NCBI GenBank assembly: GCA_001692895.1
Contig: KV748185.1
Coordinates: forward strand, 992,001 to 1,056,000
DNA: 64,000 nucleotides
From: Cenococcum geophilum 1.58
Lineage: Eukaryota; Ascomycota; Dothideomycetes; Gloniales; Gloniaceae
Direction of reading: 5' to 3'
Made by a program: the position numbers and the translations under genes. Under the pieces are notes generated by a model. That model made no database searches. It was not told where the DNA came from and saw only the letters and a list, made by a program, of their open reading frames with translations. The first letter of the stretch is position 1. Every line of letters starts with the position of its first letter. Shown here in pieces: positions 53,725 to 63,048 of the stretch.

Positions 53725-55476
53725 TGTTCCGACTGATACCGGTACATACGATGTTCCGGAACATTTCTGCCTCATTCCGGAACGAGTCATCCTTATTCCA
53801 GAATGAGTCGTGTATCGCTTTAATCGGCTCCATTCCGGATTGCTTGCCTCATTCCGGAAAAGAGGTTGCCTTATTCCGGAAAAGATTTAAAGCTATATTA
53901 AGATTGAAGCTATATTAAGATTTAATAGAGCTTTTTTAACTTTTTAGTGAATGTATAGATTTTAGCCATTTCTTAATGATTATAAATAAGGACCAATATA
54001 TAATTAAGTTAATTTTGACTGTAAAATAAGTGGTTATATATCTTAGATATTATAATCTATCATTTAGTAGAGCAGAGTCGCGATCTCTAGTATAAAAATA
54101 TAAGATCTTAATTTTCTAATGAGATTTTCTATTACTCTAGAGATCAAATTTTACCACCCCCAAACCACCACAATACCATTAGATTCCATCTAAACTAGGT
54201 TACGCTGCGATTTGTAGGTATATTTAAAGGCTTTTCCACGTTATAGATATAGTCTATAAGTAGTAGAAACCAATTAGGTAGGGGGTAGTTAATCGCGTTC
54301 CCCGACACCAAAATTTATAAATCGCGTAAAGCTTTAAACCCACTAAGATCTGTCAAAAGCCGGGCTCTCCGATGTTCTGCCGGCTATAGACTAATTGCCT
54401 AATTAGGTTTGGCGCGATTGCGATTTAGATTTCTCCTAGCTGCGCCAATTTTGCTTACTATCGTTCTCCTTTCCTTTAGCTTGCGCAGCTTCGCCGGTGG
54501 GGTTAATTAATTGCCTTCCTTATCTACTGTTGTTGATTAAGGTTATATAGAACTTTATAGCAGAGTCCCCTTTATTTAAGAGTTAATCTAAGTACTAGTA
54601 AGCCTTCTATAAGCTCTTGCTGGAGGCTCGCCCGGGGAGTCCTCCGTCGGCCAATTTATACAAGGCTTTCCTCTATAGCAGTAGGAAGAACACTCTATAT
54701 TTCCTTTTCAATAGCTACACCGTTGATCGCTATATCCTTAATTACACCCATAGTAGCTAGGCTCGCGGAAGGAGTATTAGTAGGAGGTAAGGGAGCCGCA
54801 TTAGGTGCGAGCGCGGAGGACAATATTGCTGTTACTGGTGTTAGATTTAAGCTGGCAGTAGAGTCAAATATATATTCAGAATTTATAGAAAAGGTGCGCA
54901 TATTATGGATCTAATTAAGTCGTACGTAGAGGTGGTAGGTAAGGAAGGATTAATAAAAAATTTTCAAAGTTCGCGATAGCCCCTGCGCTAAGCCTAATTG
55001 GGCGATTATTAAGCAAAATTAACACTATAAAGGAGCTCACGAGAGCTCACAAGAGCTCTGTAAAATGCCTCACGCTTTATTGCAAAATATTATTCGACCA
55101 CCAAATATACACTTATTAAGTAGATCTTTTGGCGACGTCATATAGGCGTAGTTAGCGTAATTTGAGGTTATTCTAGACCCCATACGATAACTATTTACCA
55201 ATTAAATCTAGAAACGAAGAAAAATGAAGGCATAAAATGCATCTATTTTGAAGAACTTCACGACTCGTGGTATACGTGTGGCCGTTGGCGAGCCTCTACC
55301 TACTATACTACCTAGTAATTAGCCTAACCTTTAAAGATCTTTTCCGGAATAAGGCAAGCAATCCGGAATGGAGCCGATTAAAGCGATACACGACTCATTC
55401 TGGAACAAGGACGACTCGTTCCGGAATGAGGCAGAAATGTTCCGGAACATCGTATATACCGGTATCAGTCGGAACA
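53725..55476. mobile_element. M1: 1752-bp element with ~150-bp inverted ends, 5-bp duplication
   Basis: Left arm (53725-53893) and right arm (about 55336-55476, inverted) agree over ~140 bp, both starting TGTTCCGACTGATACCGG. CTAGT flanks both sides (53720-53724, 55477-55481). The arms carry repeated ATTCCGGAA motifs (five to six per arm). The interior is largely non-coding and little RIP-mutated. TG...CA ends with a 5-bp duplication are LTR-like, yet the ends are inverted. No transposase. Superfamily unassigned. Confidence 0.85.
54695..54914. other. Short open frames on both strands inside M1
   Basis: A 63-codon plus-strand frame (ARLAEGVLVGGKGAALGASA, NIAVTGVRFKLAVES) overlaps a 68-codon minus-strand frame. 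The plus reading has an ordinary, Gly/Ala-rich composition and could be a captured gene scrap. No family recognised; could be chance. Confidence 0.3.
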
Positions 55477-55481
55477 CTAGT

Positions 55482-56640
55482 AGTATCTAAGCCACCTTCT
55501 AAACCTTAAAACGATTAGATATCTACAAACGTTAGAAACTAGTTTAACTTATATATCTAGGCTTAATAGAAGCTTAGTAAGGTTACTAGCGTCCTACCTA
55601 ATACCGCTAATATAAAGGAGCTAGATAAGCTAGCTAAGAAAATAGCTAACTTATAGAGTATTATTAATTCGATAAAGCCCTCCCGTTACCTCTCTAGTAA
55701 AGAGTATAAGTTACGTAGCAAACGCATACGCTGATTAAATCTTAACGCCCTAGTTAAGAAGTTACTACCTAATATCGGCGGTACTACTTAACAGCATTTT
55801 AACTGGTGGATCGCCGCAGTTAAGAACCGATTTAAGGTTAATAACGCTAACTACAACTATAAGCGACGTACGCGCTAGGCCATTAAAGGTCTTGTAAAAG
55901 AAAAGATAATTACCTAATTAGTTTATTGCCGGCTAGGTACTAAGGATAAGGGCCCTTTACTATAGGATAAGTTTAAGACTATAGTCTAAGACCAGATTAG
56001 GAACCCTATAGTAAGACGCTTTAATAACGCTATAATATACTATATAGCTGTTATAAAGGAGAACTAGAGGTTTAACGTCTTCCTAGCCTATATGCGTAGC
56101 TCAAAGGACCTTTTCTTATATACCCCTTTTGTCAATCCTAAATAATAGGTAGACTTTTAGTTCTTATATCTTCTAGCCTACTTATAAGCAAAGCTCTTTT
56201 AACAGAACTTCGCCTAACGGATGAGAACCGCTAAGAACCTTTTTAATAAAATCCGCCGTATAGAGTAATTACTTAATACTATAAAGCTCGCGGAAGATTG
56301 CGTAAGTAGTAGTGGCAAATTATTATATATAAAGCGCGGTTATAGTATAGGCTCTGTAGAGTTAGGTTTAGGAAATAAAACCTAAAAAGGGCGACGCTTT
56401 TTTAAGTAAACTCCTAAGGAGATTACCTAAAAGCTAGATGGCTTAGGGGACCCCCTAAACACTAGTGTTACGTAAGTAAGTTAAAGGACCGTAGGTGGCT
56501 ACTATAAGGAATACTGGAAGCAGGCTAATAAAGAGAAGTTGGCTCGGCCTTCGGAAAACCTAAAGCGCTAATAGTGTATCTCTTTTAACTGTAACTAGGG
56601 CCTAATATAGAGGGAGAGAAGAAACACATTATAGTATATA
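55482..56640 (+). pseudogene. Gag of Gy-F
   Basis: Long plus-strand reading with TAA/TAG at Gln/Trp: KELDKLAKKIANL, YLSSKEYKLRSKRIR, LVKKLLPNIGGTTQQHFNWW, VKNRFKVNNANYNY, AIKGLVKEKIIT, DQIRNPIVRRFNNAII, AYIRSSKDLFLYTPFVNP, LAEDCVSSSGKLLY, GGYYKEYWKQANKEK. No CCHC knuckle is legible. The gag N-terminus is separated by M1. Confidence 0.72.
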
Positions 56641-57289
56641 TTGCGATAAATACGCCCTAGGGTAAAGTCCGCCTACGTGCTTTATATAATAATAAGTGCT
56701 AAATTAACCTTATTAATTAAGATATTGTCTATAGGTTTAACCTACCTATATACTACGCGCTATATTTATATAAATCTATTATATATTTCCTTAATAGCAA
56801 CTAGATAATAATCTAGGATACTTATAATCTAATAGTTACCACTAGCAACTCCTAGGGTACCTCTCGCACTATTAGCCCGCAGACCTTTTAGGGCGGCTTA
56901 TTTAATAGTTATAATATAGTTTTTAAATAAGATTAGCTTACGGAAGCAAATCTATTAATTAGCTTCCATTCTAGATAGTTTATCTAGGGTACTTTAGACC
57001 CTAGACGCCTCTAAATAGTTACCCTTAACGCTCTCCTAGTAGATATTAAGGCTAGTAAAATAGTCTATTCGCTATAGCTAGAAGACTCCTTCTTTACGCC
57101 AGTCGTAAATATAATAAAGGACCTATTATTACTAGTAGCGAGTACCCGTACAGACCCTCTAAATATAGAGACACTAGTTATAAATATAGTAGAGGACCTG
57201 CTGTTACTAGCAGCGAGTACCTATAGAAACCCTCCAGTGCTGGCGTAGATTACTTATATACAAGGGGGAGGTAATTAAAACCCTAAAAC

Positions 57290-58440
57290 TATTAAGTATA
57301 CTATAGTAGAGCTATATACACTCTTAGTGCGAGTATACCTATAAAACGCATATTAGCTGCACCCTTCTCTTTACTAGCTCCCAGAAGTACACTACTATAT
57401 AATAATCGCTTTAACCTCCGTAGCCCCTAGCCTACTAGACGTATATAAGGAGGAAATTAATATCTTTTCTAATAAGCTAGTGAGTATATTACTATAGAAC
57501 TCTAAGTACAACCATGCAATCGACTTAAAAGAAGGTAAGACGCTACTGTAAATGCCCCTCTATAACCTTTTATAGAAAGAGTTACAGATCTTATAAGAGT
57601 ACCTAGATAGTGCTCTTAAAAAGGGCTAGATTAGGCCTAGTAAGTCACCTACTAAAGCGCCTATTCTCTTTGTGCTGAAAGCAGACGGTATAATATGGCT
57701 ATATATTAACTATAGACGCCTAAATAAGATCACGATTAAGAACTAGTACCCCCTACTACTAGTCGGCAAACTCTTTAATAGGCTTAGCTATATAAAGATA
57801 TTTATAAAGCTAAATCTTTATAATGCGTACTATAGGATTATATTAAGAAGGGAGATAAATAGAAGACCGCATTTAAAATACGCTATAGTTACTTTAAGTA
57901 CCTAGTGATGCCCTTTAGTCTTACTAATACCCCTATAACGTTTTAAAGCTATATTTATAAAGCTTTAGGAACCCTAGTAGATACTATCTACGTGGTTTAC
58001 CTAGATAATATTCTTATCTACTTAAATAATAAGGATAAGCACATTAAGCACGTTAAGCAGGTACTGCAACAGCTTCGCGCTTAGGGCCTATACGCCAAAC
58101 TATTAAAATATATCTTTTATACTAAGAACGTTAAGTTCCTAGGCTTTATTATTACCCCTAGGGGTATTATAATAGACCTTAACCACGTAAAAGCTATTAA
58201 AGAATGGCCTAAGCCTAAGTCCTATAGGGATATTTAGGTCTTCCTTAGCTTCGCTAACTTCTATAGGCGATTTATCTAGAATTATTTAGATACCGTATAC
58301 CCCCTATATATATATCTTATATAGGCATATCGCGACCCAAGGTTAGATAGGGAGAAGAAGTAAAAGCGCAAGTTAAAAGGGCCTACTAAATAGTATTAAC
58401 CTTGGTCCTGGCCCAATAACGCTTAGTAAGCATTCCGTAA
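57290..58440 (+). pseudogene. Reverse transcriptase of Gy-F
   Basis: [98 protein letters not shown], and the active-site loop at 57985-58030 reading VYLDNILIYL (second Asp to Asn). Then LGFIITPRGIIIDL, KEWPKPKSYRDI, FLSFANFYRRFI. Confidence 0.9.
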
Positions 58441-59150
58441 GCTACGCGCTGCGTTTATATAGGCTCCGCTACTTTATTACTTTAACCTAAATTTGTAACG
58501 GCGCTGGGGCACCGCCCCATGCGACGTCTACATGCAGCCTAGTTAGGGGCTCGCTTGGAGACTTGGCTCGTGTATATAGACGTATCCTTTCCTCGACCTT
58601 CTTCTGCTCCTTAGCTTAGTATCTTCGTAATACAGCATTCTACAAGCTTCGGTTTAGAGGCATTTGTACGAGCCGTAACAAAATTTACCCTTAATAGTAA
58701 TTACTAACGCTTCTAATTATGCCTATAGCGGTATATTTCTGCAGCCTTTAGGATAGGGAGACTAACTCTACTGGCACCTAATTGCTTATTATAGCTAGAA
58801 GCTTACTAGCCTAGAAGTATAGTATAATACGCATAATAAAGAACTGCTCGCTATAGTGTAATGCTTTAAGACGTGGCGCTATTACCTTAAATACGCCGCG
58901 TATATAACGCGTATACTCTACGATTATAATAATCTTAGGTACTTTATAACCACTAAGAGCTTATCTACTTACTAGGCCTAGTATACTAAGGAACTAGCTA
59001 AGTTCGATTTTAAGATTAAATATAAGCTAAGCAAAGTAAATCCCGCTAATATATTCTTCTAGCGCCTGGATTATACTAAAGGCTTTAAAAATAGTAGTAA
59101 GAGGATACTCCTTAATGCTATACTATCTATATTACAGCAAAAGTTACGGG
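58440..59150 (+). pseudogene. RNase H of Gy-F, split by solo LTR sL-2
   Basis: Before sL-2: AFRKLRAAF-type start and PLLYYFNLN; after it: SNYAYSGIFLQPLG, DQLYWHLIAYY, KLTSLEVQYNTHNKELLAIV, CFKTWRYYLKYAAY, YNNLRYFITTKSLSTY, KELAKFDFKIKYKLSKVNPANIF. Joining the flanks with a single AAATT restores the domain. Confidence 0.85.
58494..58680. repeat. Solo LTR sL-2 (187 bp) in the RNase H of Gy-F
   Basis: Begins TGTAACGGCGCTGG, ends GAGCCGTAACA, flanked by AAATT on both sides (58489-58493, 58681-58685). It keeps CG and CA in a RIP-bleached host, so it is younger or too short to be hit. No second LTR or interior. Distinct from all other LTRs in the window. Confidence 0.92.
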
Positions 59151-61580
59151 TTATAGGCCTTATAGGCGGCCCTAGTGCTACTATACTATACTAGTAAGTA
59201 GTATACGTGTAGTATATAAGCGACCCTTATAAACTTAGCGCCAGTAGACTAGAGCGTCCTGCCATTCTCTTTAAGACCACTTTAACTGGCCTAATAGCGC
59301 TTAACCCTAGGGAAGACCCCTTAGCCTAGGCTATAGTCCCCCGTAATAACCTAGTAAGTTACCTACGCATTATATATTACTTTACTAGCACCAACTTTAC
59401 GCAAAGTCTCGTGCTATAGTAAGAGGTAGTAGTAGCTACTTTAGCCGAAACGGCGTTTATGGAACACCCCCCTAAGTTACTAGTTAATTTTATTTATAAA
59501 GTATAAAAAAGGGACGCCTTTATACGCTCTATATATAATTAATTAACCTAAAAATAAGTTCCTGCTAGTAATAAGGACTATACCCTTAATAATTAAGGAC
59601 TCTTAAGGTAAAATAATAAGGTCTAGGTGCTAAATTATATACTACTATAATAGGAGATCCTTAAGCGGAATTATGATAATCCTATAGGCGGCCACTATAG
59701 TTTTAATTATACTTTTAAGGTAATCGCGTAAAAGTATACTTAAAACGGCCTTTTTTTTTTATATCCGTTGTATTATACTACGTACAATACTGCGCATGCA
59801 GCCTCTAGGCTATGGCGCTATAGTCCTATATACATAAATCCCTTAGGGCAGCTTAACATGTNCTAGTAACTATGTCCTAGTAGTTTATANGCCCCTAANC
59901 TAGGGGTTTANAGTTCCTTAGTAAAATACTAAGTTANAAGCAACTACTAGGNAATGAGAAAANGGTAGAAANCTATAAGAAATANNAAATCCTAACGCCT
60001 ATCCCTNTCCTTTTNTAANTTANTTCTNTCCTTTTGCTTACTAATATCTCTTTACTAGGAGCCTAGTAGGAGTTACCTCCTTCTATAGATCCTGCTGTTA
60101 TTAGCCACTTTCTAGTGGCTATCCCTGTCTTACTTAGAAATAGAAAAAGTGCCTCTCTTCCTTTTTGTGTACAAAATAGCTTCTTTAAAAACGGCCTTAC
60201 CTAGGACCTCTATAAATACCTAGATAATTATAATACTTACTAACGCTTTAAATCGCGCCGCTATAAACCTTATAGTAAGCTGCAGCCTCTCTAGGTCCCT
60301 ACCTAAGCCTAATAGTATTATTTACTTAACTTTATTACGGATTTCTCAGAGTCTAAGACTCCTAATAGCGTAGAGTACAACTCCGTTCTTATTTTATAGA
60401 CTATTTTATAAAGCTAGTGTGCTACTATCTAGTGCGTAAGATAATTAATGCTATATAACTTATAGAACTCTTATTTAGAGTCTTTATATAAATAGGGCCT
60501 CTAGATAATATTGTCTCTAATAGGGGTAGTATATTTATAAGCGAGTACTAAAGCACTATATGCTACCATCTCTGCGTTTAACGTAAACTTAGCACTGTAT
60601 TTTATCTATAGATAGATAGTTAGACAGAGCGTTAGAACTAGGAGCTTAAGGTATACCTACGTATATTTACGAACTAGGAATAGTCTAATTAGGCCTTCCT
60701 ACTTAAAAAAGTAGCCTTTGCCTATAACTCCAAGGTATATACTATAATAAAGCGTTCCCCTATTAAGCTTGCCTATAGCTAGCTACTAAACGTCCTAGAT
60801 AGAGTCCTAGACGGCGTCTAAGGCGCCTAGTAAGGTAGGGAGGGGTCTAAGTTAACAAATATTAAACTTATAGAGACGCATCTATAACGCCTGCGCCTTA
60901 TATATAAGGTAGCGGCGGCGTTAATAATACACGCCTAATAGCTTTAGGTAAAATACTATAATTATCACCATCTGGCCAAGTATTTCGCCGTTAGTAAACG
61001 AGTCCTGCTTTCTTCTAAGAATATCCGCATAAAACGTCCTTATAAGAAGCTTAACAGCAAGTTTATAGAACTGTTTTAGATCCTAAAGCGTATAAGGCAG
61101 TAAGTATATAAGCTAGAGCTCTTACCTACTATACTGTGGCTCTACCTAGTCTTTTATATCTCCTCACTAGAGCCTTACAGGTCACGCCCTAAGTTTTAAC
61201 CCCTAGCAGTAAAAGAGCTTAAGGAAGGCAGCTAGGAAGTAAAAGTAATTATCGCCTACTAGGATCGTGCTAGATAACCGCGGTACCTTATTAAATAGCT
61301 AGGATGGCTAAATAAGTATAATAAATAGAAATACAAGATAGAACTTAAGAATTATTAATAACTACTAGATAAGTACTGTAAGCGGAACACCCTGGCCTTA
61401 TAGCTAAAGCGTAGGCGAAAAGTAAGCGCTATTATTAAAATATAACCTATATTAAAGCGGAGTAGAGGACGTCCTAAAGGATTAAAGAATAAGTAACAAT
61501 TGCTATAAGAACTGCGGCGTATATATAGGGTGAAGTTTTGGTTTATTAATATCCTATATAAGCCACACTCTAACACAACC
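59150..61580 (+). pseudogene. Integrase of Gy-F, split by LINE L-C
   Basis: Zinc-binding region before and after L-C: IGGHYSFNYTFKVIA, KYTQNGL, LYKYLDNYNTY, RFKSRRYKPYSKLQPL. Core: NFITDFSESKTPNSVEYNSV. C-terminal region to about 61580: KSVGEK-type basic stretch, VEDVLKD, NCYKNCGVYIG. Many Trp/Gln stops. The open frame 61355-61576 on the minus strand is a shadow. Confidence 0.75.
59751..60187 (-). mobile_element. LINE L-C: 5'-truncated LINE copy, minus strand
   Basis: Poly-T at 59751-59762, then the LINE family 3' region (matches 6785-7220). 9-bp duplication AAAACGGCC at 59742-59750 and 60188-60196. Joining the flanks restores the Gy-F integrase reading. Contains scattered N bases (59862-60017). 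Confidence 0.92.
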
Positions 61581-61839
61581 TAGCAATGCTAGTGACTCGC
61601 AGGCGACTTATAGGTAAGGCTACGGCGTATACCGCAATAAAGCTTGATTTAGAAAGCACCCTTCCTAAACCTAATCCGTTACTCTATACTAGCTAAGTAG
61701 ATCGTTTATATATTAGAGAACAGGCCTATTTATAACTAGGGTCCATTTAACCGGGGTCTACAACCTACTAGTAACCCGTTAGTAGTAACCTGTACTAATA
61801 ACTTACACTATTCTATATATATACTATACAGATAACGCG

Positions 61840-62065
61840 TAAGGCTAAAGCATAGGTTAGTAGCGGATTTAATAAGTATATAGCCTTACCGTCCTAAACC
61901 TAGCTATATATAAGTAACCTATAACCTACCCGCAAAGTATATACGGCGCTACGCTAGTATAATATAAGGCTAAAGTAGGGTTAGTGGCGGATTTAATAGG
62001 TATATAGCCTTACCGTCTGTAAATCTGGCTGTATATAAATAACCTATAACTGACTCGCGAGGTAC
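61840..62065. repeat. Two-copy tandem repeat in the Gy-F 3' region
   Basis: Copies at 61840-61964 and 61965-62065, period about 125 bp (TAAGGCTAAAG...GCGGATTTAATARGTATATAGCC). Gy-G has the same pair, inverted, at about 52380-52610. Confidence 0.8.
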
Positions 62066-62171
62066 TAGCGACCTACCTATATAAGTAAGCTTTTAGAATA
62101 TTTCTGGTCTACCGAATTTAGGCGACGGTATTAAGCTCTACTAACTCTACCTATTAAATAGACTAATTAGG

Positions 62172-62278
62172 ATTTTCTATACCGGGTATATAAAATTGCT
62201 ATTATCTTAGTTAAATACGGGGGAGTTTTAGTAAGTTAAATCTAACTAATTAGACAACTTTAACCGCTGGTTAAAGTT
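62172..62278. promoter_or_regulatory. Twin-palindrome module in the Gy-F 3' region
   Basis: H1 at 62172-62196 (ATTTTCTATACC/GGGTATATAAAAT) and H2 at 62256-62278 (AACTTTAACCG/CTGGTTAAAGTT), 59 bp apart, ~165 bp before the 3' LTR. The flank CTAATTAGG lies left of H1 and CTAACTAATTAG left of H2. Confidence 0.72.
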
Positions 62279-62444
62279 CCTTAATATCTTCGCGCCGCGT
62301 ATATGTACTACCCGTCTCTCTATATATAAAATTAAAACACTCTTTCCCCTCTAAATTTTTCCCTTACTAAGGTTTTTTTATAGGGTTTTATTGAGGCTTA
62401 AGTATATAAAGGATTGGGGACAACCCTTTTTAAAAGGGGGGCAT

Positions 62445-62669
62445 TATTAGGTAAAACCTAAGTAGATAGTTATATAGCCGTAAGGTATTGGCGACCCTAG
62501 GGCAACCTAGGGGTGACTCGCCCGTAAGGTACGTGCGCTACATATACCTAGGGAAAACCCTTCCTACCTCGCATACAGACTCCTCCTTTCCCCTTAAGGA
62601 TTCGTCTCTGTCTATACAATATACCTACTATTCTATTATTAGACTCCCTATCTATATCCTTACCTCACA
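62445..62669 (+). repeat. 3' LTR of Gy-F (225 bp)
   Basis: Starts TATTAGGTAAAACC, ends CCTTACCTCACA; followed by the duplication GCGTT. The short open frame 62488-62685 within it has no support. Confidence 0.92.
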
Positions 62670-63048
62670 GCGTTCTAAAATCTAAAATAATCCTATAAAT
62701 TTACTATTAAGCTTTTTATAGGGACGTTTTATGCGGATATTTTTAAAAAAGAATAGGACTTATTTACTAACGGCGAAATACTTAGCTAGATAGTAACGAT
62801 TATAATATTTTACCTAAAGCTTTTAGGCGTATATTATTAACGCCGCCGCCGCCTTATATAAAGTATAGGCGTTATAAATATATTATTATAAGTTAGATAT
62901 TTCTTAACTTAGGCCCCTCCCTACCTTATTATGCGTTTTAAACGCCGTCTAGAACTCTATCTAAGACGTTAAGTAGCTAGCTATAGGCGAGCTTAATAGG
63001 GGAATACTTCGTTATAGTATAGACCTTAGAGTTATAGATAAAGGCTAC
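62670..63048 (-). pseudogene. Gy-G, right part: integrase
   Basis: Inverted copy of Gy-F 60700-61085, including the GCGGATATT and AACGGCGAAATACTT blocks and the CGCCGCCGCC stretch. Stops matching Gy-F at about 63048; the rest of Gy-G is not in the window. Confidence 0.85.

Larger units (their letters stand above)
53338..62669 (+). mobile_element. Gy-F: Ty3/gypsy element, plus strand, inside sister element Gy-G
   Basis: 225-bp LTRs at 53338-53562 and 62445-62669, polypurine tract at 62432-62443 (AAAAGGGGGGC). Internal order: gag, RT, RNase H, integrase, 3' region with a two-copy tandem repeat and a twin palindrome. It carries M1 (53725-55476), solo LTR sL-2 (58494-58680) and LINE L-C (59751-60187). 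Frames broken by RIP. Confidence 0.92.

Noticed and set aside
53584-53918. Open frames across the left arm of M1 and 55267-55509 across the right arm
   Set aside because: They read the inverted arms (MFRN/SFRN repeats from ATTCCGGAA) and cross the insertion borders, so they cannot be genes.
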